A stretch of 64,000 nucleotides of DNA, from contig NZ_SOAU01000001.1 of NCBI RefSeq assembly GCF_004364865.1, positions 2,046,001-2,110,000 on the forward strand. Direction: 5' to 3'. The DNA is from Ilumatobacter fluminis (GTDB lineage: Bacteria; Actinomycetota; Acidimicrobiia; Acidimicrobiales; Ilumatobacteraceae). The position numbers and the translations under genes were made by a program. The notes under the pieces were generated by a model. The model did no database searches. It worked only from the letters and a program-made list of their open reading frames with translations, and was not told where the DNA came from. Shown here piece after piece: positions 27,154 to 35,377 of this stretch; within the stretch, counting starts at the first letter, position 1, and each line of letters opens with the position of its first letter.

Positions 27154-28323
27154 ATGCTTCGTTTCCTCACGGCCGGTGAATCACACGGGCAAGCGCTCGT
27201 CGTGGTGCTCGAAGGACTGCCCGCCGGGCTCGAGATCACGGTGGAGGAGATCCAGGCCGAGATGGCCCGGCGCCGACTCGGCTACGGCCGCGGCCCCCGC
27301 CAGCGGTTCGAGGTCGACGAGCTGACGCTGATCGGCGGTGTCCGCCACGGCCGCACGCTCGGTTCGCCCGTCGCGATCGAGATCAAGAACACCGAGTGGT
27401 TCCGCAGCGACAAGTGGCACGAGGAGATGTCGCCGGCCCCCGGAGAGACGAAAGACCCGCTCACGCTCGTCCGCCCCGGCCACGCCGACCTGGCCGGCAT
27501 GCAGAAGTACGGCTTCACCGACGCTCGCGACGTGCTCGAACGGGCGTCGGCCCGCGAAACGGCCGCCCGAGTGGCCGGGGGAGCGATCGCCAAGAAGCTG
27601 CTGTCGTCGCTCGACGTCGAAGTCATCTCGCACGTGATCCAGATGGGTCAGGCCAAGATCGCCGACGACGCCGCCCGCCCGACGCCCGCCGACCTCGAAG
27701 CGGTCGACGGCGACGAGGTGCGCTGCTTCGATCCCGCCGCCAGCGCGGCGATGATCGACGAGATCAAGGCCGCCGCGAAGGAAGGCGACTCCCTCGGAGG
27801 CGTCGTCGAGGTGCTCGGCTTCAACGTGCCGATCGGCCTCGGCTCGCACGTCCACTGGGATCGCAAGCTCGACGGCATGCTCGCCCAGGCGCTCATGTCG
27901 ATCCAGGCCGTGAAGGGCGTCGAGATCGGCGATGGGTTCGAGGTGGCCGGCCGGCTCGGCAGCGCCGCCCACGACCCGATCCGCTGGGACAGTGACCAGA
28001 AGCGCTACACGCGGCTGTCGACGCTGGCCGGTGGCCTCGAGGGCGGCATCTCGAACGGCGAGTTGGTCGTGGCCCGCGCCGCCATGAAGCCGCTGGCCAC
28101 CCTGAACCGGCCCACGCTCGAAACGGTCGACGTGGTCACCAAGGAGTCGGGCGTCTCGTTCAAGGAGCGCACCGATGTCACCGCCGTGCCCGCCATGGGC
28201 GTCGTGGCCGAGACGATGGTCGCCCTGGTCCTCGCTCAGGAGGCGCTGCGGAAGTTCGGCGGCGACTCGATGAGCGAATTCGTGCGGAACGCCGAGTCGT
28301 TCAGCGCGAACCTGGAGTCATGA
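27154..28323 (+). CDS. aroC: Chorismate synthase
   Basis: Converts 5-enolpyruvylshikimate-3-phosphate to chorismate with reduced FMN, the last common step of aromatic synthesis. The 389 residues begin MLRFLTAGESHGQALVVVLEG with the conserved catalytic His. They show RRLGYGRGPRQRFE, VRPGHADLAGMQKYG, RASARETAARVAGGA (FMN site) and GGISNGELVVARAAMKP. It carries its own leaderless-type promoter after the palindromic pair. aroB follows with an ATGA overlap; the aroK gene that many actinobacteria have between them is absent. Confidence 0.97.
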   Translation: MLRFLTAGESHGQALVVVLEGLPAGLEITVEEIQAEMARRRLGYGRGPRQRFEVDELTLIGGVRHGRTLGSPVAIEIKNTEWFRSDKWHEEMSPAPGETKDPLTLVRPGHADLAGMQKYGFTDARDVLERASARETAARVAGGAIAKKLLSSLDVEVISHVIQMGQAKIADDAARPTPADLEAVDGDEVRCFDPAASAAMIDEIKAAAKEGDSLGGVVEVLGFNVPIGLGSHVHWDRKLDGMLAQALMSIQAVKGVEIGDGFEVAGRLGSAAHDPIRWDSDQKRYTRLSTLAGGLEGGISNGELVVARAAMKPLATLNRPTLETVDVVTKESGVSFKERTDVTAVPAMGVVAETMVALVLAQEALRKFGGDSMSEFVRNAESFSANLES

Positions 28324-29336
28324 CCGGCCTGCGCCACCTGACGGTTCCCCTCGACGATCGCTCGTACGAGGTCGTCGTCGGACCGGGCGCTGCCTCGTAT
28401 CTCGGTTCCGTGTTGCCGGCGAGTGCCCGCCGAGCGGCGATCGTCACGCAAGACTCGATCCCGGTCGAGGTGCACACCGATCTGCCGTACGAGCGGTTCG
28501 TGATCGGCGAGGGTGAGCAGCACAAGTCGCTCGAGACGATCGGTGAGCTGTGCCGTGGCTTCGCCCGGATGGGGCTCACCCGCAACGACGTGGTGATCGG
28601 TGTCGGCGGCGGCATGGTCACCGACGTCGCCGGGTTCGCGGCGGCGTCGTACCACCGGGGCGTTCCCGTGGTGCACGTGTCGACGACGCTGCTCGGCATG
28701 GTCGACGCGGCGATCGGCGGCAAGACCGGCGTCAACCTGCCCGAGGGCAAGAACCTGGTCGGCGCGTTCTGGCAGCCGAGCGGCGTGATCTGTGATCTCG
28801 ACGCGCTCGAGAGTCTGCCGGACCGGGAGCGGCGCTGCGGGCTGGGGGAGATGGCGAAGTATCACTTCCTCACCGGTGACGACCTGCTCGCGCTCGACCT
28901 CACCGATCGGGTCGCCCGATGTGTCGAGATCAAGGCCGAGGTCGTGGCGAGCGACGAACGCGAGGGTGGCCGTCGGGCGATCCTCAACTACGGACACACG
29001 CTGGCGCACGCGCTCGAGATCTCGACCGAGCACCGCCTCGCCCACGGCGAAGCGGTGGCGATCGGGCTGATCTTCGCCGCGCACCTGGCGAACGTGATGG
29101 GTCGCATCCCGGTCGAGCGGGTCGACGAGCACTTCGCCGTCGTGGGGGAGGAGTACGGGCTCGCCACCGACATCCCGGCCGGCCTCGACGCCGACACCCT
29201 CGTCAGCCTGATGCACCGAGACAAGAAGGCGCTCGACGGGCTGACGTTCGTGCTCGACGGGCCGAACGGTGTCGAGGTCGTCGCCGGTGTCGACGAGGCA
29301 CCCGTGCGCGAAGCGCTCGACCGCATGCTGCCGTGA
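28320..29336 (+). CDS. aroB: 3-dehydroquinate synthase
   Basis: Cyclises DAHP to 3-dehydroquinate using NAD+ and a divalent metal. The 338 residues include GVGGGMVTDVAGFAAA (NAD site), STTLLGMVDAAIGGKTGVN, the metal-binding Glu in RRCGLGEMAKYHF, and the histidines in NYGHTLAHALE and HRLAHGEAVAIG. DKKALDGLTFVL lies near the end. There is no fused shikimate kinase domain. Coupled to aroC by a 4-nt overlap, and its stop overlaps the GTG of a GNAT gene. The dehydratase for the next step, aroQ, is 4.5 kb downstream across an accessory block. Confidence 0.96.
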   Translation: MTGLRHLTVPLDDRSYEVVVGPGAASYLGSVLPASARRAAIVTQDSIPVEVHTDLPYERFVIGEGEQHKSLETIGELCRGFARMGLTRNDVVIGVGGGMVTDVAGFAAASYHRGVPVVHVSTTLLGMVDAAIGGKTGVNLPEGKNLVGAFWQPSGVICDLDALESLPDRERRCGLGEMAKYHFLTGDDLLALDLTDRVARCVEIKAEVVASDEREGGRRAILNYGHTLAHALEISTEHRLAHGEAVAIGLIFAAHLANVMGRIPVERVDEHFAVVGEEYGLATDIPAGLDADTLVSLMHRDKKALDGLTFVLDGPNGVEVVAGVDEAPVREALDRMLP

Positions 29337-29887
29337 GCTTCGACCGGCTCGAGACCGACCGGCTGGTGCTGCGTCGGTGGACCGACGCCGACCGGCCGGC
29401 GTTCCACGCCATGAACAGCGATCCGGCGGTGATGGCGACGCTCGGCCCGGTCATGCGGCGCAGCGAGTCGGACGCGTTCATGAACCGCATCACCGAGGCG
29501 TTCGAGCTCCAGGGCTACGGCCTGTGGTGCGTCGAGGCGGACGGCGAGCCGATCGGGTTCACCGGCTACATGAAGCCGTGGTTCCGTGACGGCGTCGAGA
29601 TCGGCTGGCGCATCATGTCGCACGCCTGGGGTCGTGGATACGCGCCCGAGGCGGCGAGGGCGTGTCTCGACCTGGGGTTCCGGCCACGTGACGATGGCGG
29701 GATCGGCTTCGACGAGGTGATCACGTTCACCGCCAGGTCGAACGACAAGTCGATCCGGGTGATGGAGAAGCTGGGCTTCACGCGCGATCCCGACGGCGAC
29801 TTCGACCACCCCGGCGTCGCCGAAGGCAACCCCCTGCGCCCCCACGTGCTCTACCGCATGACCGCGACGGAGTGGTCGACCCGCTGA
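29333..29887 (+). CDS. GNAT family N-acetyltransferase (RimJ-like)
   Basis: A 184-residue GNAT enzyme. The start RLETDRLVLRRWTDAD and WRIMSHAWGRGYAPEAARA (acetyl-CoA pyrophosphate loop, about 98-115) and ARSNDKSIRVMEKLGF are typical of the RimJ/RimL-like subgroup, which acetylates N-termini of ribosomal proteins or small molecules such as antibiotics. Substrate unknown. The GTG overlaps the aroB stop by 4 nt, so it has been captured by the aro transcript. It is the first non-aro gene of the accessory block between aroB and aroQ. Confidence 0.87.
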   Translation: MSFDRLETDRLVLRRWTDADRPAFHAMNSDPAVMATLGPVMRRSESDAFMNRITEAFELQGYGLWCVEADGEPIGFTGYMKPWFRDGVEIGWRIMSHAWGRGYAPEAARACLDLGFRPRDDGGIGFDEVITFTARSNDKSIRVMEKLGFTRDPDGDFDHPGVAEGNPLRPHVLYRMTATEWSTR

Positions 29888-29921
29888 CTACTCCGAAGCG
29901 GTGACTCGGGCACAGATCGGC

Positions 29922-30125
29922 TCAGGGTCGGTAGTCGAGCAGATCACCAGGTCGGCAGTCCAACGCCTCGCAGATGGCATCCAGCGTCGTGAATCTGATC
30001 GCGCGAGCCTTCCCGGTCTTGAGAATCGACAGGTTGGCCACCGTGATGCCGACGGCGTCCGACAGTTCGGTCAGGGTCAGTCCCCGCTCGTCGAGGATCT
30101 CCTCGAGTCGGACATCGATGGGCAC
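29922..30125 (-). CDS. YozG-like Xre family transcriptional regulator
   Basis: A 67-residue DNA-binding protein that is almost only a Cro/C1 helix-turn-helix: LTLTELSDAVGITVANLSILKTGKARAIRFTTL, then ICEALDCRPGDLLDY. This is a close fit, from memory, to the YozG group, which in many bacteria sits beside a DUF2975 membrane protein, as it does here. The GTG start lies one base after the stop of the DUF2975 gene, so the pair is one operon. It may bind the palindrome over the operon start (30790-30808). What it senses is unknown. Confidence 0.9.
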   Translation of the reverse strand: MPIDVRLEEILDERGLTLTELSDAVGITVANLSILKTGKARAIRFTTLDAICEALDCRPGDLLDYRP

Positions 30126-30126
30126 G

Positions 30127-30792
30127 TCAGATCGTCTCCCGTTCGAACGACCGGAGTTCACTGCCGGTGCTGAAGACCTCGGCCAGGGCGACGATGAGCA
30201 GCGCCACCACTCCCGCACTGATCCAGCCGAGCCTGGGCAGGGAGACGTTTACTGCGAGCTCACTCTCGAGCGTCCGTGTGAGCACTCGATCTCCGATCTC
30301 GAGGACCAGCTGCCACATGAGGACGATCGCGGCGAGCCATCGGATCCGGCGGACGTTGACCGGGTCGAACGGATCGGCGACTCGTGCTGAGCGAACGATG
30401 CGGCGGAGAATGACGAGCGCGGCCCACGACAGCCCCAGGAGGACGGCTCCACCGACGACGATGGCGAGGCGGGAATCGAGGTCGTCCGGATCGACCGTGA
30501 CCGCGGCTTCGATCTCTGGCTCACGCTGGAAGGTGCCCAGACCGAGGTCGCGTTCGAAGCCGACAGAGGTGAGCGATGCACCGTCGCCGCTGACGACGAC
30601 CGAACGATCGTCATCGAAGCCGATCGTGTAGGGCGGCTCGATCGTGACACCGACCGATGCCGAACCCCGTCCACTGATCACCACGATGCCCAGCACGGCG
30701 ACGAGACACGAGAGCACCACGAGCACGACCATGGCGACCGACGTCGCCCGGTCGAGCAACCTGATGCCGGGGCGTTCGCTCGTGGAGTCCAT
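30127..30792 (-). CDS. DUF2975 domain membrane protein
   Basis: A 221-residue protein with four predicted transmembrane segments (about 17-40, 108-130, 150-170, 190-210). A 65-residue external part lies between the first two (VTIEPPYTIGFDDDRSVVV). The region DPFDPVNVRRIRWLAAIVLMWQL and the end ALAEVFSTGSELRSFERETI are DUF2975 marks. The partner regulator is directly downstream, suggesting that the membrane protein and the Xre protein form a signalling pair, although this has not been shown for the family as far as I know. TATCGT lies 8 nt before its ATG. Confidence 0.85.
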   Translation of the reverse strand: MDSTSERPGIRLLDRATSVAMVVLVVLSCLVAVLGIVVISGRGSASVGVTIEPPYTIGFDDDRSVVVSGDGASLTSVGFERDLGLGTFQREPEIEAAVTVDPDDLDSRLAIVVGGAVLLGLSWAALVILRRIVRSARVADPFDPVNVRRIRWLAAIVLMWQLVLEIGDRVLTRTLESELAVNVSLPRLGWISAGVVALLIVALAEVFSTGSELRSFERETI

Positions 30793-30808
30793 ATCGATAA
30801 ACGATATG
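30790..30808. promoter_or_regulatory. Palindromic operator over -10 and start of the DUF2975 operon
   Basis: CATATCG-ATAAA-CGATATG: 7-bp perfect arms with a 5-bp centre. On the minus strand the right arm holds the -10 box TATCGT (30801-30806), and the left arm holds the ATG start codon of the DUF2975 gene. A repressor bound here would block initiation, and the co-encoded Xre protein is the obvious candidate (inference). Confidence 0.55.
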
Positions 30809-30832
30809 CATCGCTGGTCGTGGTGTCGAGTC

Positions 30833-31777
30833 CTATTCGGGTCCTGTTGCGACGATGGCGTCGACGTCGGCTCGGTCGGCGTCGGTGAGGTGCCACCCGG
30901 CGGCGGCGACGTTGGCGTCGATCTGCCCGGCCGTCGTGGCGCCGGCGATCACGGTGGCGACCAGTGGGTGCGAGGTGTGCCAGCTGATGGCGAGATCGAG
31001 CAGGGTGCGGCCGTGATCGGCGGCGAACTCGATCAGCCGCTCGACGACGGCGAGCTTGTCGTCGTCGATGAAGTTGGCGGCGCGGTCACCCCACACGGTC
31101 AGGCGCGCGCCTTCCGGACGCTCGCTGCCGGCTCGGTACTTGCCCGTGAGGAGGCCGGATTCGAGCGGGAAGTAGGGAACGAAGGCGATGCCCAGTTCGG
31201 CGCAGGCGTCGAACACACCGTCGTGCTCGGGGTCGCGGGTGAGCACGCTGTAGTGGTTCTGCACCGACGGCCACGAGCGCAGGCCGAGCTCGGCGCCGAC
31301 GTCGAACGCTTCCCGGAGCTGTTGGGCGGTGGCGGCCGTGATTCCGATCTCGCGGATCTTGCCCTCGTTGCGCAGTTCGGCGAGGCACCCGAGGGTGTCG
31401 GCGATCGGGGTGTCGGGGTCGGGTCGGTGGAGCTGGAAGTGGTCGACGTAGTCGGTGTCGAGACGGGTCAGGCTGGCTTCCAGCCGTCGGCGGATCTGGA
31501 CCGGGTCGCCCCCACGCTCGCCGTCGGTGAGTGAGGCGGTGTGCCCCCACTTGGTGGCGATCAGGACCTCGCTCCGCCGAGCACCGAGCGCCCGACCCAG
31601 CAGCTCCTCGGATGTGCCGGACCCGTACGACTCGGCGGTGTCGAAGTAGTCGATGCCGGCGGCGATCGCCGCGTCGACGACCGCCTGCGTCTGATCGGCG
31701 TCGATCCGCCCGCCGAAGTTGTTGCACCCCAACCCGACGACCCCGACCTCGAGCACCCCCAACGACCGATGTTCCAT
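30833..31777 (-). CDS. Aldo/keto reductase
   Basis: A 314-residue NADPH-dependent (beta/alpha)8-barrel oxidoreductase of the AKR superfamily. The catalytic tetrad is visible: Asp and Tyr in YFDTAESYGSGTSEE, Lys in IATKWGH, His in VDHFQLHRPDPDTP. The cofactor end contains FVPYFPLESGLLTGKY and HPLVATVIAGATT. The layout fits the YhdN/AKR11-13-like groups that reduce diverse carbonyls; the substrate is unknown. The ATG follows TAGGTT (31785-31790, minus) by 7 nt. It is a single gene in the accessory block. Confidence 0.92.
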   Translation of the reverse strand: MEHRSLGVLEVGVVGLGCNNFGGRIDADQTQAVVDAAIAAGIDYFDTAESYGSGTSEELLGRALGARRSEVLIATKWGHTASLTDGERGGDPVQIRRRLEASLTRLDTDYVDHFQLHRPDPDTPIADTLGCLAELRNEGKIREIGITAATAQQLREAFDVGAELGLRSWPSVQNHYSVLTRDPEHDGVFDACAELGIAFVPYFPLESGLLTGKYRAGSERPEGARLTVWGDRAANFIDDDKLAVVERLIEFAADHGRTLLDLAISWHTSHPLVATVIAGATTAGQIDANVAAAGWHLTDADRADVDAIVATGPE

Positions 31778-31784
31778 CCGCCGG

Positions 31785-31790
31785 AACCTA
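31785..31790 (-). promoter_or_regulatory. -10 box, leaderless type
   Basis: TAGGTT on the minus strand, 7 nt before the ATG of the aldo/keto reductase. Confidence 0.5.
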
Positions 31791-31821
31791 CCGGGTTCGG
31801 TTCGATCTGATAGTCCGGCGT

Positions 31822-32113
31822 GTCCGAGATCTCGGCACCGATGCGGCACGGAAGTTTGCTGATCTGCTCGATGCCGTCGAGCACGACGGTGAGCGGTACA
31901 CGATCACCCGACGCGGCAGGGCCGTAGCGTTCATCGAGCCGGTGACGCGGGGAGGGGGCGGACGTCAAGGATCTGCTGGGCTGCGACGCAGCGGCGTCCG
32001 GTCGCACGGTGGTGAGTGCTGACCGGCATGCCTTCGAGGGGCTTATCGGGATCTCGGCAGTCGACTATCGATCCACCCGATTGTTGCATTTCACCTGGAT
32101 TTCCCTTGCCTGA
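31822..32113 (+). pseudogene. Decayed Phd/VapB antitoxin fused to a PIN toxin remnant
   Basis: One frame reads VRDLGTDAARKFADLLDAVE, HDGERYTITRRGRAVAFIEPV: a nearly complete Phd/YefM-type antitoxin core. No ATG, GTG or TTG is found at its expected start. Near 31950 the sense moves to another frame, which continues GADVKDLLG (antitoxin end) and then GRTVVSADRHAFEGLIGI, like the last strand-helix of a PIN-domain toxin, to a stop at 32111. The middle of the toxin is gone. So this looks like a vapBC-type pair reduced by deletion and frameshift. The assignment is by pattern only. Confidence 0.5.
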
Positions 32114-32135
32114 CGAACTGGAGTTCGGGTAAGAT
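32106..32135 (+). promoter_or_regulatory. Promoter of the DUF222-HNH gene
   Basis: TTGCCT (32106-32111) and TAAGAT (32130-32135) are 18 bp apart, a conventional -35/-10 pair. The transcript would carry a leader of about 42 nt with a strong AAAGGAGG at 32171-32178, 5 nt before the ATG, unlike the leaderless style of neighbouring genes. Confidence 0.5.
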
Positions 32136-32183
32136 GCCTGCACCGACTTCCCCTTCTTTCCCCATCATCGAAAGGAGGATGAC

Positions 32184-33455
32184 ATGCCACGAGATGGAAC
32201 CATCTCGAACGACTCGCCGGCCGAGTCGCCGATCGCTGCGGCGTTCGCGGTCGTGCGTGATTCGGATCCTGATGTGCTCGACAGCGATGAGCTGTCGGCG
32301 TATCTGGATGCGGTGTCCCAGGTTCGTGCCTGGTGCGACGCCCGTCAGGTGCGTGCCACACGCCGTCAACGACAGCTCGCTGCCGAAGGCCGGGCGACCC
32401 AACCTGAACACGCGTTGTCGAACCATGGCCGCCAGTCATCGAAAGACGCCAAGACGGCCGCGGAGCGCGAAGAAGTGTGCACCTCGATGCCCGTGTTCGA
32501 GGACGCCCTCGATCAGGGCACCGTCACGGCCGGCCACGTCGACGCCATCGCATCGGCGACCCGAAACCTCGACGAGGCAGAACGAGCCGAGTTCGTGGGC
32601 GAAGCAGAGAACCTGCTCGATGACGCCCACGACCAAGGTGTCGACCAGTTCGCGAAGAACTGCCGGGGCTTGGCCAAGAGCATCCGGGCACGACACAACG
32701 CCAGGGCCGCCGAAGACGAGCTGGAGCAGCAGCGCAAGCAGTCGAAGGTGACGCGCTGGGTCGACAAGGACACCGGGATGCACAAGACGTTGATCGAGTG
32801 CGACCCGGTCACCGACCGAGCGATTTGGGCGGCGATCCAGACCGCTCGAGGTCGGCTCCGGCGCCGCGACCAGCAGACCGGCGGCGCCCGCACGAGCTGG
32901 GACCGCCTCACGGTCGATGCCGTCGTCGACGCCGTCACGAACGGCCACGGCGCCAACGGCACCCTGGTCGTGCACGTCGGCCTCGACGGCCTGACCGACA
33001 CCATGAACGGATCGATGACCGCTGCGGTCGGGTTGTGCGAGACCGATTCGGGGGTGCCGGTGCCGATCTCGACCATGCGGCGCCTCGCCTGTGACGCCGA
33101 CATCATCCCGGTCGTGCTGGACGGCGACGGTGTCGCACTCGACCAAGGACGAGCCAAACGGCTTGCGACACCCGAGCAGCGCACCGCGATCGAAGCGATG
33201 CACGCCACGTGCGTCCACCCCGACTGTTCGGTGTCGATCGACGACTGCCGGATCCACCACACGACCCCATGGCAATACGGCGGCCGAACCGACCTCGCCG
33301 ACCTGGCCCCGGTCTGCGAGACCCACCACCACCTCGTCCACGAAGGCGGCTGGGAACTCACCATCGAACACGACCGCACCGCCACCTGGACCCGACCCGA
33401 CGGCACCATCTACTGGACCGGCCCCACCAACGACCGAACCCACCCCGCCGCCTGA
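32184..33455 (+). CDS. DUF222 / HNH endonuclease domain protein (13E12 repeat family)
   Basis: A 423-residue member of the actinobacterial DUF222-HNH family, known in mycobacteria as 13E12-repeat proteins and usually multicopy. DUF222 spans about 20-300 and is mostly helical. The C-terminal HNH site (about 345-395) reads CVHPDCSVSIDDCRIHHTTPW, then LAPVCETHHHLVHEGGW. The zinc cysteines and the HH/H catalytic set are intact, so it should be an active metal-dependent nuclease. Its biological role is unsettled. The strong Shine-Dalgarno, classical promoter, decayed toxin-antitoxin on the left and repeats on the right suggest an acquired segment. Confidence 0.9.
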   Translation: MPRDGTISNDSPAESPIAAAFAVVRDSDPDVLDSDELSAYLDAVSQVRAWCDARQVRATRRQRQLAAEGRATQPEHALSNHGRQSSKDAKTAAEREEVCTSMPVFEDALDQGTVTAGHVDAIASATRNLDEAERAEFVGEAENLLDDAHDQGVDQFAKNCRGLAKSIRARHNARAAEDELEQQRKQSKVTRWVDKDTGMHKTLIECDPVTDRAIWAAIQTARGRLRRRDQQTGGARTSWDRLTVDAVVDAVTNGHGANGTLVVHVGLDGLTDTMNGSMTAAVGLCETDSGVPVPISTMRRLACDADIIPVVLDGDGVALDQGRAKRLATPEQRTAIEAMHATCVHPDCSVSIDDCRIHHTTPWQYGGRTDLADLAPVCETHHHLVHEGGWELTIEHDRTATWTRPDGTIYWTGPTNDRTHPAA

Positions 33456-33471
33456 ACCCAGCCGCCAGCTA

Positions 33472-33759
33472 GCGCACCGGACCCGGGTCGGGTGATCTCC
33501 CAGAACGTCGACTCCGTCGCCGTCCCGTACGACACCCGACCCGAAGCAACCCGTGCCGTCCCGTACGACACCCGACCCGAAGCAACCCGTGCCGTTCGTA
33601 CGACAGCCAACCCGCGGGGTTGGTCGCCGATCCGGTCGGCGGCCGACCGGAGGTGACAAATACTGCGTCGACGGCTGTGGCTGGTGCGCGCACCGGGCTC
33701 GGGTCGGGTGATCTCCCAGAACGTCGACTCCGTCGCCGTCCCGTACGACACCCGACCCG
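33472..33759. repeat. Intergenic repeat region with palindromic 72-bp copies
   Basis: This region fills most of the 348-bp gap between the HNH gene and aroQ. A 72-bp direct repeat occurs at 33472-33543 and 33688-33759 with two mismatches seen. Each copy is bounded by the inverted pair GGGTCGGGTG / CACCCGACCC (33485-33494 and 33533-33542 in the first copy). A 36-bp unit is also tandemly duplicated at 33522-33557 and 33558-33593, with a degenerate third copy after it. No convincing gene lies here, although frames are open through the repeats. Confidence 0.85.
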
Positions 33760-33790
33760 GATGGTGGAGGGTCGTTCGCGCGCTCGCAGC

Positions 33791-33796
33791 TACGCT
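33791..33796 (+). promoter_or_regulatory. -10 box of aroQ
   Basis: TACGCT, 7 nt before the aroQ GTG; no Shine-Dalgarno. Confidence 0.5.
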
Positions 33797-33803
33797 CGGT
33801 GGC

Positions 33804-34256
33804 GTGGCTGACACAGCTGACACCCTCTTGCTCTTGCACGGCCCGAACCTGAACCTGTTGGGGGAGCGCGAGCCGCACATCTACGGCACCGACACCCTCG
33901 ACGACTACGTCGCGTTCGCGACCGCGTCCGCCGCCGAGCACGGGCTCGACGTCGAGGCCCATCAGTCCAACTTCGAAGGCGAACTGATCCAACACATCCA
34001 CGCAGCACGCAATCGTTGCGCGGCGATCGTGATCAACCCGGGAGCATTCACGCACTACGCCTGGGCGATCCACGACGCCCTCGCGGCGTTCGACGGCCCG
34101 ATCGTCGAGGTCCACATCTCGAACCCGAACTCACGCGAGCCGTGGCGACACACCAGCGTCGTCGCACCGGTGGCGACCGGTTCCATCACCGGGTTCGGCA
34201 AGCAGGGCTACGACCTGGCGGTCCGGGCGGTCGCCGCATCGTTGGCAGCCCGATGA
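33804..34256 (+). CDS. aroQ: Type II 3-dehydroquinate dehydratase
   Basis: Dehydrates 3-dehydroquinate to 3-dehydroshikimate, third step of the shikimate pathway. The 150 residues show [20 protein letters not shown] with the catalytic Tyr, [27 protein letters not shown] and [15 protein letters not shown] with the catalytic His region. All are type II signatures (dodecameric, no Schiff base). The GTG start follows the -10 box by 7 nt; upstream in-frame ATGs lie inside the repeat region and were rejected. It leads aroQ-pepQ-efp-nusB. Confidence 0.96.
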   Translation: MADTADTLLLLHGPNLNLLGEREPHIYGTDTLDDYVAFATASAAEHGLDVEAHQSNFEGELIQHIHAARNRCAAIVINPGAFTHYAWAIHDALAAFDGPIVEVHISNPNSREPWRHTSVVAPVATGSITGFGKQGYDLAVRAVAASLAAR

Positions 34257-35377
34257 GTGTGCGGGAGCACCTGCCGCCCATCGGATACGCCGGCCGTATC
34301 GGTCGAGTCCGTCACCGGGCGACCGACCTCGGCTTCGACGGAGTGCTCGTCACCGACCTGATCGACATCCGCTGGCTGACCGGCTTCACCGGCTCGTCCG
34401 GCACCCTCCTGATCACACCCGACCGGGCCGTCTTCGTGACCGACGGCCGTTACCGCGACCGCGCCGCCGACGAGTTCGCGGCGTCGGGCGCCGAGGCCGA
34501 CATCGTCGCCGGGTTCACCAAGCTCGAACAGCAACAACGACTCGACGACGCCGCCCACAACCTGAGCAAGATCGGCGCCTCGGCCGCGTCGATCGACCAC
34601 GAGTCGTGGACCCGGCTCGCGACCCGTCTCCCGATCGCGCCGATCACGACGATCGTCGCCGACGAACGCCGCGCCAAGGACGAAGGCGAGGTCGCGCGGA
34701 TCGAACTGGCCGCCGAGTTCGCGGATGCAGCCCTCGCCGAAGTGGCTCCGCTGCTCGGTTACGGTCTCACCGAAGCCGACGTTCGTACCGAGCTCGAGTA
34801 CCGCATGCGTCGCCACGGTGCCGACGGCCCGAGCTACGACACCATCGTCGCCAGCGGGCCGACCAACGCCGCCCGGCCACACCACGAGCCGACCGACCGC
34901 CTGATCGTCGAGGGCGACACCGTCGTGATCGACGTCGGCGCCCTGGTCGACGGTTACCACTCCGACATGACCCGCAGCTACGTGATCGGCGAGCCGACGG
35001 CCCAACAGCGGGAGATCTACGATCTGGTGCTCACCGCACAGCTCGCAGGGCTCTCTGCAGTCACCGCCGGCCGACGGGCCGCCGCCGTCGACACCGCCTG
35101 CCGAACCCTGTTCGAGGGAGCCGGGTATCGCGACTGGTACCTGCACTCGACCGGGCACGGCGTGGGCCTCCAGATCCACGAAGATCCGTACGAATCGCCC
35201 GTCTCCGAACAGACCCTCGTCGCCGGGGACGTCGTGACTGTGGAGCCAGGCCTCTATCGTGTCGGATTCGGTGGCTTCCGCGTCGAAGACCTCGTCGAGG
35301 TCGAGAGCGACGGCTGCCGCGTATTGACTCAGTCGCCCAAGGACACCCCATGCCTGCCATCACCACCAACGACCTGA
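34253..35377 (+). CDS. pepQ: M24 family metallopeptidase (Xaa-Pro aminopeptidase/dipeptidase)
   Basis: A 374-residue creatinase-fold peptidase that cleaves bonds before proline. The N-terminal domain (about 1-140) contains [20 protein letters not shown]. The catalytic pita-bread domain holds the five metal ligands in [19 protein letters not shown] (two Asp), [12 protein letters not shown] (His), VVTVEPGLY (Glu) and FRVEDLVEV (Glu). The gene is often next to efp in actinobacteria, as here. The ATG overlaps the aroQ stop by 4 nt, and its last 28 bp overlap the efp reading frame. Confidence 0.93.
   Translation: MSVREHLPPIGYAGRIGRVRHRATDLGFDGVLVTDLIDIRWLTGFTGSSGTLLITPDRAVFVTDGRYRDRAADEFAASGAEADIVAGFTKLEQQQRLDDAAHNLSKIGASAASIDHESWTRLATRLPIAPITTIVADERRAKDEGEVARIELAAEFADAALAEVAPLLGYGLTEADVRTELEYRMRRHGADGPSYDTIVASGPTNAARPHHEPTDRLIVEGDTVVIDVGALVDGYHSDMTRSYVIGEPTAQQREIYDLVLTAQLAGLSAVTAGRRAAAVDTACRTLFEGAGYRDWYLHSTGHGVGLQIHEDPYESPVSEQTLVAGDVVTVEPGLYRVGFGGFRVEDLVEVESDGCRVLTQSPKDTPCLPSPPTT

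Noticed and set aside
33410-33880. 156-codon minus-strand frame through the intergenic repeats
   Set aside because: It consists of the translated repeat units and runs antisense into the HNH gene end and aroQ start; no independent start signals.
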